Origin: Gaetbulibacter_A sp043876815
Lineage (GTDB): Bacteria > Bacteroidota > Bacteroidia > Flavobacteriales > Flavobacteriaceae
Assembly: GCF_043876815.1 (NCBI RefSeq)
Contig: NZ_JBAWKA010000002.1
Coordinates: forward strand, 186,001-250,000
Direction: 5' to 3'
DNA length: 64,000 nucleotides
The translations under genes were made by a program, and so were the position numbers. Shown here in pieces: positions 15,347 through 23,830 of the stretch; position 1 is the stretch's first letter; each line of letters starts with the position of its first letter. The notes beneath the pieces were generated by a model. It searched no databases and was not told the origin of the DNA. It was given only the letters and a program-made list of their open reading frames with translations.

Positions 15347-17380
15347 TTACTCAATCACAAAAGTTTTCCGTTCCGGGCCAATACCTTTTAGCGTCAATTT
15401 TTTCCATTCCCTAGGAAGTATCGGGTTTTTTTGTATCACACCGGCATCGGTAATATCTAGGCCGCCAAAACCAAATAACACCACTTGGAGCATGCCGCCG
15501 GCACCAGTTGCAAAATACGGATTATTACTAGTAGCAGCTTCGGCTAAAGCGCCAAACGGTGGACGCTTATTAGGCTCATAACTACGTTTAAATAAACGGA
15601 AGGCCTCTTCAGTATCACCCAATCGGGCATAAATAACAGCAAATACCGATTGTCCCATCGCCGGGCCTTCTTCAGCCAGTTTAGGCTCGTAATACTTAAG
15701 GTCTTTTACAATAGTTTCTTTATCAGTTATAATGTGTAGGGGGTAAGCGAGTAAATTCACATCGGCTTGTTTTATAATCGCACCATCGTATGTACTATGC
15801 TCCATAGTTGTCCCATCAGGAAACTTGTAAATTTTCAGTTTTTTCGCCACAGTTTCCCAGTCGGGGTTTGGCCTTTCGCCCACTGTTAAAGCTGCTGCTT
15901 TCGCGAATTCCAATGCCGTAATGGCCGAACCGTTTGTGAACGCATTATCATTCACGTTCGGAGCAAATTCATTGGCCCCCACAACATTATTTATACTGTA
16001 TGAGCCGTCATCATTTTTATTAGCCCGACTTACCCAATAATCAGCAACTGCTTTCATTACGGGATAGCCTTTGGTTTTTAACCAACCCAGATCCTGAGTC
16101 ACCCTGTAATAATTCCAAAAGGCAATGGCAATATCAGCGGTAATATGATGTTCAAACGTTCCGGTTAAGGCCCAGGCTGGTGTCGCTTCTTCTCCGGTAT
16201 CATCACTTTCCCAAGGATACATAGCACCTTTAAAACCAAAATTAACAGCTTTTTGCTTGGCCTTACTCAGGCGATCCGACCTGTAATTTACAAGTGACTT
16301 TGCAATGGGTTCATTAAATAAAAGTAGGGGAGGGAACATCCATAATTCAGTGTCCCAAAAAATATGGCCATTATAATTTTGAGAAGAGAGTCCCATAGGT
16401 GCGATACTCAGATCCGAATCTCCTCTGGAAAAGGCGTATAAATGGTATAATGCCAAACGCACATCCAACTGCGATTGCATATCGCCTTCTATTTCAATAT
16501 CACCCTGCCAAAGCTGTTCCCAAAGTTCTCTATGGGCTTGAAGTAAATCAGCTTTCTGCGTTAATAAATTAAAGATCACAAACCGCTCCGATTCCGATTG
16601 GGGGTCATTAAAATCCTGAGAAGTACACTCACTTCCCGTCCATGCAAATTCGTAAACGTTACCTTTTTTAAGAGTTTTAGAAAACCACAATTCATTATCG
16701 TAATCACTTACTAAATTGTGGTGTAATTCCGGGCGTTGCTCTTCCCGGGTCGAGTTTATTCCATGCCAGATAAAAGTCCCAGACGTACCCACAGTTTTTG
16801 AACCAAAACGGGTCTTGGCTACAGTTTGTAAAATAGGCATGGTCGTTTCATTATCTTTCAAGATTCGAAACGTACTTAAGGGTTCAATAAAATCCTCTGG
16901 AGTTTCTATCTTCCCGGTTACTTTTAGATTCACATTTTGTAAAGCGGTAACACTAACATCGATGTAACCCGCGTAGGGTACATTCCGCAGAGCATAAAGA
17001 GTATATACTACTTTTACCTTGTCCTTAAAATTGAAAGAGGTCTCAAAAGACGCTGTTTTCATATTCAAACTCTGGTGCCATTCACTCACATTGCCTTCGG
17101 TGATTTTTTCTCCATCAACCTCTATATCCAGATTTGCAAAGTTCATCCCGGAAACAATCTGACTTACACCGAGTTCTGAAGCTTTTTCATAAACATTATT
17201 CAAAATAATGCTTTTGGTCCTAAAGGGTTTATCCTCTGGTAAGATCCCGATGCGCCCGTTTGCTGTAACGATGCCGGTGTAATTAGGTACTTTGCCACTC
17301 TTAATTATCCATCCTGTATTATCTTGTGCGTTCAGCAAGACACTCACACAGAAAAAGAACAAGTATAATAATTGTTTCAT
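15347..17380 (-). CDS. Glycoside hydrolase family 65 protein (probable alpha-glucosidase), exported
   Basis: A 677-residue protein with a signal peptide (MKQLLYLFFFCVSVLLNAQ). It shows the GH65 layout: N-terminal beta-sandwich (about 20-270), linker helices, (alpha/alpha)6 barrel. GHIFWDTELWMFPPLLL, PWESDDTGEEATP and FEHHITADIAIAFW are family landmarks. Glu471 in GANEF is the expected general acid. Glu614 (FGALAEAATSNN) sits where hydrolases of the family keep a catalytic base that the phosphorylases lack. That points to hydrolysis of kojibiose-like or related alpha-glucosides, as in the characterised Flavobacterium johnsoniae enzyme. It is unrelated to the kynurenine genes around it. Confidence 0.88.
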   Translation of the reverse strand: MKQLLYLFFFCVSVLLNAQDNTGWIIKSGKVPNYTGIVTANGRIGILPEDKPFRTKSIILNNVYEKASELGVSQIVSGMNFANLDIEVDGEKITEGNVSEWHQSLNMKTASFETSFNFKDKVKVVYTLYALRNVPYAGYIDVSVTALQNVNLKVTGKIETPEDFIEPLSTFRILKDNETTMPILQTVAKTRFGSKTVGTSGTFIWHGINSTREEQRPELHHNLVSDYDNELWFSKTLKKGNVYEFAWTGSECTSQDFNDPQSESERFVIFNLLTQKADLLQAHRELWEQLWQGDIEIEGDMQSQLDVRLALYHLYAFSRGDSDLSIAPMGLSSQNYNGHIFWDTELWMFPPLLLFNEPIAKSLVNYRSDRLSKAKQKAVNFGFKGAMYPWESDDTGEEATPAWALTGTFEHHITADIAIAFWNYYRVTQDLGWLKTKGYPVMKAVADYWVSRANKNDDGSYSINNVVGANEFAPNVNDNAFTNGSAITALEFAKAAALTVGERPNPDWETVAKKLKIYKFPDGTTMEHSTYDGAIIKQADVNLLAYPLHIITDKETIVKDLKYYEPKLAEEGPAMGQSVFAVIYARLGDTEEAFRLFKRSYEPNKRPPFGALAEAATSNNPYFATGAGGMLQVVLFGFGGLDITDAGVIQKNPILPREWKKLTLKGIGPERKTFVIE

Positions 17381-17415
17381 GGTGCTTTTAATTTAGTTTG
17401 GTTGTTGCGATGGTT

Positions 17416-18198
17416 TTATAAACTCTTTGTACGTCCACCATCTACCGGAACATTTATTCCGTTTACGTAGCTCGCAGCCTCACTGGCCAAAAAGGTGATC
17501 ACATTTGCCAACTCTTCCGGTTGTGCAAAACGTTTGGCTGGGGTGTAATGTTTCATTTCTTCAGCCATATCCTCGAAGTTAGTTTCAGATTTGGTAGCTT
17601 TTATTTTTATGATTTCTGATAAGCGTTCCGTTTCCGTAAAACCCGGTAACACATTATTTACGGTTATACCAAATTCCGCAACTTCACCGGCTAATGTTTT
17701 ACTCCAGTTTCCTACAGCACCGCGGATGGTATTACTTACACCAAGTCCTGGGATTGGCTCTTTTACTGAGGTGGAGATCACATTAACAATACGCCCGAAG
17801 CCCGCTTCTTTCATAAAAGGAATAGTGGCTTGAGCTAGAACATGATTGCACTTTAAATGCATAATGAATGCCTTTTCAAATTCATCCAGACTAGCTGTTA
17901 AAATTTCGCCACTTCTGGGACCTCCGGTGTTGTTTATTAAAATATGAAACCCATGTTCTTTTTCAATAAATTTAATAACCTGCTCCTGCAGATCTCTGGG
18001 GTTCGAAAAGTCGGCCACAATATAATTGTGTTTTCGCTGCTGCGGAAGTTCAGCTAAAACCGCTTTTAATTTCTCCCGGTCTCTGGCAACCAACGTAACA
18101 TTAACACCTTCATTGGCTAGCGCTATAGCCGTTGCTTTTCCAATACCCTGAGTGCTTCCGCAAACCAGAGCGTTCTTATTGTTTATTTTTAGATCCAT
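17416..18198 (-). CDS. Atypical short-chain dehydrogenase/reductase lacking the YxxxK pair
   Basis: A 260-residue Rossmann protein with CGSTQGIG (13-20) in place of TGxxxGIG, NNTGG (89-93) and the usual C-terminal VPVDGG. The catalytic Ser region is ISTS (141-144), but the position of the essential Tyr is Ser155 and that of the Lys is Arg159 (GVSNTIRGA). It therefore belongs to the beta-ketoacyl-ACP-reductase-like SDR subgroup with a degenerate tetrad. Whether it still reduces a substrate is open. It lies inside the kynurenine operon, one base from the GNAT gene, so a role with a muconate intermediate is conceivable. Confidence 0.85.
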   Translation of the reverse strand: MDLKINNKNALVCGSTQGIGKATAIALANEGVNVTLVARDREKLKAVLAELPQQRKHNYIVADFSNPRDLQEQVIKFIEKEHGFHILINNTGGPRSGEILTASLDEFEKAFIMHLKCNHVLAQATIPFMKEAGFGRIVNVISTSVKEPIPGLGVSNTIRGAVGNWSKTLAGEVAEFGITVNNVLPGFTETERLSEIIKIKATKSETNFEDMAEEMKHYTPAKRFAQPEELANVITFLASEAASYVNGINVPVDGGRTKSL

Positions 18199-18199
18199 T

Positions 18200-18640
18200 T
18201 TATTCGTATATTTTTTTTGCGCGTGAACTTAATTTTTCCATCAGTTTTTCTGGGCTTTTCACCACGTTAAATCCAAATTTTTCATACAACGTATGCGTAT
18301 CTTTTGTGGCTAACATCCATTTATCTATTTTTAATAATTCGGGGTCATTTAAAATGTTTTCAATGAGTAATTTCGACCAGCCTTTTCCTTGATGTGCTTT
18401 CACTACAAAGACATCTAAAAGATAAGCGAAAAAAACCTTGTCTGTCATCACTCTGGCGAATGCTACTTGTTCATTTTTATAAAATAAACCAAAGTTAAGT
18501 GTGTTTTCTATGGCTTTTTTTTGTTCCTCTTTTGTTCTAATATTTCCCCAATAAGTAGATTTTATAAAATTAAAAATAAGATCAACATCCATTGCTTTAG
18601 GATCAGATGAAAAATAGAGATCCTTGGTTAGTTCTATCAT
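18200..18640 (-). CDS. GNAT family N-acetyltransferase in the kynurenine operon
   Basis: A 146-residue acetyltransferase. LLDVFVVKAHQGKGWSKLLIE contains the HQGKGW acetyl-CoA loop, and TLYEKFGFNVV is the closing motif. The gene has one base between its stop and the downstream SDR start, and 25 bases to the aldehyde dehydrogenase gene upstream, so it is transcribed within the operon. Candidate acceptors would be amino-bearing intermediates, but nothing in the sequence identifies one. Confidence 0.82.
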   Translation of the reverse strand: MIELTKDLYFSSDPKAMDVDLIFNFIKSTYWGNIRTKEEQKKAIENTLNFGLFYKNEQVAFARVMTDKVFFAYLLDVFVVKAHQGKGWSKLLIENILNDPELLKIDKWMLATKDTHTLYEKFGFNVVKSPEKLMEKLSSRAKKIYE

Positions 18641-18665
18641 TTATTGAAAATAATTAATTTAAATT

Positions 18666-20108
18666 TTAATATTTAATGCAAATATTTTTAGCTTCGGTAA
18701 AAAATCGTAAAGCCTCAAAACCGCCCTCGCGACCTACGCCACTGGACTTCATTCCGCCGAAAGGTGTACGCAGATCTCGCAACATCCATGTATTTACCCA
18801 AATAATCCCAGCTTCCAATTTTTTACTCAAACGCATGGTGCGTTTTAAATCATTGGTCCAAAGCGTAGCCGACAAGCCGTATTTGACCTTATTAGCCATA
18901 TCCAGAACCTGATCTTCAGTTTCGAAAGGCATGATTGTTACCACCGGTCCAAAAACTTCCTCCTGATTTATTTTACAAGTATCTGTAGCAACTTCAATAA
19001 CCGTAGGTTCTAAGTAATAACCGTTTTCAAATCCTTTAACCGAAACAGCATGGCCGCCACAAAGAATTTTACCACCTTCTTGAGGGGCTTCCTCAATGTA
19101 GGTCATAACTTTTTCTAAATGAGATTGAGATACTAAAGCGCCTATATTGGTTCCAGATTCTGATGGATGTCCCACTTTTAGGACCTTCACTTTTGAAACA
19201 AAATCGGCTTTAAATTTTTCATAAATGGAAGTTTCCACAAAAATCCTGCTTCCACATAAACAGATCTGTCCCTGGTTCGAGAAGGATGAGCGCAGTGTCG
19301 TTTCCAGCATCGCATCATAATCACAATCAGCAAAAATAATGTTTGGGTTTTTACCTCCTAATTCTAATGATAATTTTTTAAAAAGGGGAGCTGCGGTTCT
19401 GGCAATATGAGCACCTGTAGTTGTACCTCCGGTAAATGAGATCGCTTTAATACCGGGATGTTCAATAATGGCCTGACCCGTTGTTTTTCCTAGACCATGA
19501 ACAATATTTAAAACGCCTTTTGGTAAACCGGCTTCTGTACAGAGTTCGCTTAATAAAAAGGCCGTAAGCGGTGTAATTTCACTCGGTTTTGCTATCACAC
19601 AATTTCCTGCTGCCAAAGCGGGAGCAATTTTCCAGGTAAATAAATAAAGGGGTAAATTCCATGGGGAGATACAGCCCACTACACCAATAGGTTGACGCAG
19701 CGTAAAATTAATAGCATTCAAACCAACACTCTCATGGCTTTCGCTTGAAAACTGTGTAATGGCATGGGCAAAAAATCTAAAATTACTGGCTGCTCTAGGA
19801 ATATCAATGCTTTTAGCTAGATTAACAGGTTTGCCATTGTCTTGGCTTTCTGCTTCGGCAAATCGCTGCAAATTAGTCTCTATCAAATCGGCAATTTTTA
19901 GAAGCAGTCTGCTGCGGTGGTCCAAGGTGGTTTCAGACCATTCCGGAAATGCCGTTTTAGCAGCTTCATAAGCCTTGTCAACATCCGCTTGATCTGAATT
20001 CGGTATTTTACCATAAACTTCACCATTCGCCGGACAATAGTTATCCAGCCAATCACCGGATAATGGGTCTTCAAAGGTTCCATTAATGTAGTTTTGAATC
20101 GTTTGCAT
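18666..20108 (-). CDS. Aldehyde dehydrogenase, probable 2-aminomuconic semialdehyde dehydrogenase
   Basis: A 480-residue NAD-dependent aldehyde dehydrogenase. It shows ISPWNLPLY, FTGGTTTG as the coenzyme loop, the general base Glu249 in LELGGKNPN, and the nucleophile Cys283 in NQGQICLCGSR. The sequence is of the 2-hydroxymuconic/2-aminomuconic semialdehyde type. In this operon the obvious substrate is 2-aminomuconate semialdehyde made by the ACMS decarboxylase, giving 2-aminomuconate. The gene follows the deaminase gene by 10 bases. Confidence 0.9.
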   Translation of the reverse strand: MQTIQNYINGTFEDPLSGDWLDNYCPANGEVYGKIPNSDQADVDKAYEAAKTAFPEWSETTLDHRSRLLLKIADLIETNLQRFAEAESQDNGKPVNLAKSIDIPRAASNFRFFAHAITQFSSESHESVGLNAINFTLRQPIGVVGCISPWNLPLYLFTWKIAPALAAGNCVIAKPSEITPLTAFLLSELCTEAGLPKGVLNIVHGLGKTTGQAIIEHPGIKAISFTGGTTTGAHIARTAAPLFKKLSLELGGKNPNIIFADCDYDAMLETTLRSSFSNQGQICLCGSRIFVETSIYEKFKADFVSKVKVLKVGHPSESGTNIGALVSQSHLEKVMTYIEEAPQEGGKILCGGHAVSVKGFENGYYLEPTVIEVATDTCKINQEEVFGPVVTIMPFETEDQVLDMANKVKYGLSATLWTNDLKRTMRLSKKLEAGIIWVNTWMLRDLRTPFGGMKSSGVGREGGFEALRFFTEAKNICIKY

Positions 20109-20118
20109 CCGAAGTTAT

Positions 20119-20532
20119 TTATCGTTGATCGTCTAATTTTTTATATGCCACGACCTTAATTTCTACTACGAGATCCGGGTGAGGCAATTGATGTACCGCA
20201 ACTGTCGTTCTCGTTGGACCGTTTTCTTTATCAAAAAATTTGGCGTAAGCTTTATTATAGCCTGCAAAATCATTCATGTTAACTAAGAATGAAGTTACAT
20301 CAACTACATCCTTTAAGCTGGCGCCTTCTTTTGCTAATTGTTTATCGATATTTTTTAATACTTCAGTAGTTTGTACTTCGATATTCAAGTACTTGGTACC
20401 CATTTCATCAATAATATCAACTCCGGCAATCGTGTTGTCGGGACGTCTGGAACTGGTGCCAGATACATAAATGAAATCACCAATGCGTTTCGTATGTGGA
20501 TAGGCCCCTCTGGGCGTTACTTGCTTTTCCAT
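20119..20532 (-). CDS. RidA family protein, probable 2-aminomuconate deaminase
   Basis: A 137-residue member of the YjgF/RidA trimer family, with YPHTKRIGDFIYVSGTSS near the N-terminus and GPTRTTVAVHQLPHPDLVVE, whose Arg binds the carboxylate of the enamine substrate. A general RidA removes reactive enamines. The tight location between the kynurenine monooxygenase and aminomuconic semialdehyde dehydrogenase genes favours the specialised 2-aminomuconate deaminase known from nitrobenzoate and aminophenol pathways. Deamination would yield 4-oxalocrotonate-type product and ammonia. Confidence 0.85.
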   Translation of the reverse strand: MEKQVTPRGAYPHTKRIGDFIYVSGTSSRRPDNTIAGVDIIDEMGTKYLNIEVQTTEVLKNIDKQLAKEGASLKDVVDVTSFLVNMNDFAGYNKAYAKFFDKENGPTRTTVAVHQLPHPDLVVEIKVVAYKKLDDQR

Positions 20533-20538
20533 AATATT

Positions 20539-21942
20539 TTATTTTAAACCGGCTATTCTATCGTCTTCCAGAATAGCATAAGTTTCTTGTTTTACTTTTT
20601 CCAAAATAGTTCGGAGGTCACCTCTTGTGTCAATGGCATTATCAGCTAACAAATTTAATATAGCTTTATCCTGTGCACGTCCGCGGAGCATGGCTTCACG
20701 GTAACCAATGTTTTCATTAAAGGTAACTAAAGAATATTTAGATGAATATTCGTTCGGGAATTCTTTTTCAAAGGCCATTTCTAAATGACGTTTTTCCTGA
20801 AATATAGGATTTGCAACATGATCTTTCATTTCATGAAAATTATCAATGGCGAGGTCGGCAATAGCATCAGTATCTTTCTTACGAGTTTTTTCATAAGCTT
20901 CAAATACTTTTTTCCAATCTCCTTCAAAGCGATCCAAAATAGCATCGAACTCTACAACATCTTCAAATGAGGCATTCATACCCTGACCATAAAAGGGTAC
21001 AATGGCGTGTGCCGCGTCTCCCATGAGGAGTGTATTCCCTTTGTAATGCCATGGAGAACATTTAATAGTTCCCAAAGGAGCGGTTGGATTCGTGAAAAAG
21101 TCATCTAACAAATTGGGCATCATGGCCAGTGCGTCTGGAAACTCTTCACGGAAAAATTCCAGAACCTGCTCCTCTGTTTTTAGATTATTAAAGTTATAAG
21201 GCCCTTCATCATAACTTAAAAAGAGGGTAACGGTAAAACTGCCATCCAAATTTGGCAGAGCGATTATCATAAAGTCCCCGCGCGGCCATATATGAAGGGC
21301 ATTCTTATACGTTTTATAGTCGCCATTTTCTTTGGGTAAAATACTGAGCTCTTTGTAACCGTGAGTAAGGTAATCTTGAGAAAAGCTAAATAAAAATTTC
21401 CGCTCTAGAAAATAACTTTTTCTAAGGGCTGAACCCGCCCCATCGGTCGCGATGATGGTATCGGCATCTTCTACAAATTGAGTTTTACTCTCGGTATTTT
21501 CAAATAACACCGTGGTGTTTTCAAAATTTACTGAGAGGCACTCACTATCGAAGTAAAAATTGACATTCTCATGCTTTTCGGCTTCATCCAAGAGCAAAGC
21601 GTTCAATCCACTTCTTGAAATGGAATTAATGTATTCATGGTCTCGTCCGCTATAATTGGATTGAAATGTTTTGCCATTTTTGTCATGGATCATTCGTCCG
21701 TGCATAGGAATACAAAGGGCTTTCACTTTGTCCTCCAAACCTACCATTTTCATTGCTTTGTTTCCTCTGTCTGAGAAGGCTAGATTTATAGACCTTCCTG
21801 CGCTGATCTTTGCTTTTCGCAAATCAGGGCGCTTCTCGTAAACAGATACATGATAACCCCGCTGTCCTAATCGCAGGGCAAGTAAACTTCCGCAAAGTCC
21901 GGCACCAATAATCAATATGTTTTGTTGTTTCGTTTTAGTCAT
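20539..21942 (-). CDS. kmo: Kynurenine 3-monooxygenase
   Basis: A 467-residue FAD-dependent hydroxylase converting kynurenine to 3-hydroxykynurenine with NADPH and oxygen. The dinucleotide fold IIGAGLCGSLLALRLGQRG opens the protein, GRSINLAFSDRG is a KMO signature, DTIIATDGAGSALR is the second FAD motif, and LMGDAAHAIVPFYGQGMN is the GD motif contacting the FAD ribityl. A hydrophobic C-terminal membrane anchor as in the eukaryotic enzyme is absent, as usual in bacteria. The start overlaps the kynU stop by 8 bases, so the two are probably translated together. Confidence 0.96.
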   Translation of the reverse strand: MTKTKQQNILIIGAGLCGSLLALRLGQRGYHVSVYEKRPDLRKAKISAGRSINLAFSDRGNKAMKMVGLEDKVKALCIPMHGRMIHDKNGKTFQSNYSGRDHEYINSISRSGLNALLLDEAEKHENVNFYFDSECLSVNFENTTVLFENTESKTQFVEDADTIIATDGAGSALRKSYFLERKFLFSFSQDYLTHGYKELSILPKENGDYKTYKNALHIWPRGDFMIIALPNLDGSFTVTLFLSYDEGPYNFNNLKTEEQVLEFFREEFPDALAMMPNLLDDFFTNPTAPLGTIKCSPWHYKGNTLLMGDAAHAIVPFYGQGMNASFEDVVEFDAILDRFEGDWKKVFEAYEKTRKKDTDAIADLAIDNFHEMKDHVANPIFQEKRHLEMAFEKEFPNEYSSKYSLVTFNENIGYREAMLRGRAQDKAILNLLADNAIDTRGDLRTILEKVKQETYAILEDDRIAGLK

Positions 21943-23206
21943 TTAAAATAGTTTTAAGGCGCTCAACCAGATTGTAAACATCTTCAAATGAATTATAGAA
22001 AGGCGTTGGGGCACAACGAATGACATCGGGTTCTCGCCAATCGCTAATAACACCTTTTTCAGTTAGTTTATCATGTAGTGATTTATCAGCATTCTTAACC
22101 TGAATTGAAAGTTGACAACCCCGCTCTTCCGAGTTTTTAGGGGTAATAATTCGAATGACGTTGTCGCCCAGATTATTGAGTAAAAATTCAAAATACCCAG
22201 TTAATTTAATCGACTTTTCTCTGAGCCGTTCAAAACCAACGGCTTTGAATTCATCCATTGAAGCACGAATGGCTGCCATGGATAAAATAGGGGGATTACT
22301 TAGTTGCCAGCCCTCCGCTCCAGGGAGCATATCGAAGGCACCACGCATGTTAAAGCGGGTCTTTTTATTATGGCTCCACCAACCTGTAAACCGGTTCAAT
22401 TCCGGATTATTCCCGTGGCGTTCATGAACAAAACAGCCGGCTAAACTACCAGGCCCGGAATTTAAATATTTATAAGTACACCAAACCGCAAAATCGGCTC
22501 CAGAATCATGCAAATTTAAAGGTACGTTTCCGGCACCATGAGCACAATCGAATCCTACTTTACAACCGTATTGGTGTCCTAGTTCGGTAATACGTTTTAA
22601 ATCGAAAAACTGCCCGGTATAATAATTTACCCCTCCGATTAAAACAAGCGCAATACGATCACCTTCCTCTTTCAAAATAGCTTCTAGATCCTCATAGCGC
22701 AACAACTCTTCACCGTCGCGAGGGCGCCAGAGAATAAGCCCTTCCTGATCATCGAATCCGTGATGTCTCAATTGAGATTCTACCGCATATTTATCGGAGG
22801 GAAAGGCATCACTTTCTATAATTATTTTATAGCGTTCTTTTGTGGGTTGATAGAAGGAAACCATCATAAAATGCAGATTCGCCGTAAGGGTGTTCATGAC
22901 AATAACTTCAGAAGGTTTAGCACCTACAATATCAGCCATGGTTTCGGTTAAAAATTCGTGATAATGTAACCATGGATGTTTTCCTTGCACATGCCCTTCT
23001 ACACCCAACTTTGCCCAATCTTCCAGTTCTTCATTAACATAATCAGCTGTAATTTTGGGCTGTAAACCTAGTGAATTCCCCGTCATGTAAATGAGATCTT
23101 CACCTTTCTCATTTTTAGGGATATGAAACCGATTTCTGAAGGTTCTTAGTGGGTCGATACGATCTTGTTCTAGAGCATAATCACGTCCTAATTTATAATC
23201 TTTCAA
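21935..23206 (-). CDS. kynU: Kynureninase
   Basis: A 423-residue PLP enzyme of fold type I that splits 3-hydroxykynurenine (or kynurenine) into 3-hydroxyanthranilate (or anthranilate) and alanine. MTGNSLGLQPK near residue 40 and FDCAHGAGNVPLNLHD (PLP-binding Asp) are family signatures, and VWCTYKYLNSGPG carries the Schiff-base lysine. It is the first gene of the operon and has a good -7 box (23230-23237) 24 bases before its ATG. With kmo following, its physiological substrate is probably 3-hydroxykynurenine. Confidence 0.96.
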   Translation of the reverse strand: MKDYKLGRDYALEQDRIDPLRTFRNRFHIPKNEKGEDLIYMTGNSLGLQPKITADYVNEELEDWAKLGVEGHVQGKHPWLHYHEFLTETMADIVGAKPSEVIVMNTLTANLHFMMVSFYQPTKERYKIIIESDAFPSDKYAVESQLRHHGFDDQEGLILWRPRDGEELLRYEDLEAILKEEGDRIALVLIGGVNYYTGQFFDLKRITELGHQYGCKVGFDCAHGAGNVPLNLHDSGADFAVWCTYKYLNSGPGSLAGCFVHERHGNNPELNRFTGWWSHNKKTRFNMRGAFDMLPGAEGWQLSNPPILSMAAIRASMDEFKAVGFERLREKSIKLTGYFEFLLNNLGDNVIRIITPKNSEERGCQLSIQVKNADKSLHDKLTEKGVISDWREPDVIRCAPTPFYNSFEDVYNLVERLKTILND

Positions 23207-23229
23207 TGTGAATAATTTTTCGATCTTAA

Positions 23230-23237
23230 CAAAAATA
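23230..23237 (-). promoter_or_regulatory. Putative -7 box of the kynurenine operon
   Basis: TATTTTTG on the minus strand matches TAnnTTTG and ends 24 bases before the kynU ATG. GTG rather than TTG lies 19 bases further up. The next 60 bases also hold the inverted repeat TTTACTA/TAGTAAA at 23281-23298. Confidence 0.5.
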
Positions 23238-23307
23238 AGGATAATAAGTAAAGAATCACCTATCTGAAATTGGGTTTGATTTTACTATATTTAGTAAAAA
23301 ATATATC

Positions 23308-23727
23308 ATGGGTAGAACTAGAGAATATTCCAATGGGGAGGTAACCATTGTTTGGGAAGCTAAAAAATGCATTCATTCGGGGATTTGCGTGAAAGGGTTA
23401 CCGCAGGTGTTTAGACCGTCCATTAGACCTTGGATTGCTATTGACAAAGCGTCCACTGAGAATTTAGTGAAGCAGGTGAAGGAATGTCCTTCAGGAGCTT
23501 TAAGTTTTTATATGAATGATGCTACCAATAAAACCACTGAAAAACTTCAAACCAAGATCGAGGTTTTAGAAAAGGGCCCCTTGTTGGTTTACGGGACTTT
23601 AACCGTAACGGATAAAAATGGTGCTCAAGAGTTAAAGAACAGAACCACTGCCTTTTGCCGGTGTGGCGAATCGGCGAATAAGCCATTCTGCGACGGAACG
23701 CATGTGAAAAATAATTTTGAAGGCTAA
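23308..23727 (+). CDS. Fe-S protein: divergent ferredoxin domain (YjdI-like) fused to a CDGSH domain
   Basis: A 139-residue soluble protein of two modules. Residues 1-70 are a divergent 4Fe-4S mono-cluster domain (Fer4_19 type): KKCIHSGICVKGLP with Cys residues, then KECPSGAL. Residues 85-139 are a CDGSH domain with CRCGESANKPFCDGTH, the three-Cys one-His 2Fe-2S site. Such small proteins are thought to carry electrons or clusters; the partner is unknown. It is divergent from kynU but has no obvious link with the monooxygenase or dioxygenase there. Confidence 0.9.
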   Translation: MGRTREYSNGEVTIVWEAKKCIHSGICVKGLPQVFRPSIRPWIAIDKASTENLVKQVKECPSGALSFYMNDATNKTTEKLQTKIEVLEKGPLLVYGTLTVTDKNGAQELKNRTTAFCRCGESANKPFCDGTHVKNNFEG

Positions 23728-23755
23728 AAAAAAGCCCTTTAAATGATTAAAGAGC
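23726..23755 (-). terminator. Terminator of the lipoprotein gene (minus strand)
   Basis: On the minus strand GCTCTTTAA and TTAAAGGGC form a stem (one G-T pair) around a short loop, followed by at least eight T. It lies 75 bases after the stop of the minus-strand lipoprotein gene and next to the plus-strand Fe-S gene stop. Confidence 0.65.
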
Positions 23756-23830
23756 TCTTGAAATATATAGAGACGCAAAAGCGGAAAAAAACGTATATTA
23801 TAATTACGTTTTAACTGTCAGTTTTGGATG

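Noticed and set aside
15249..15581. A plus-strand frame of 110 codons starting in the repeat-like element
   Set aside because: Most of it is antisense to GH65; no initiation signal and no family similarity that I recognise.
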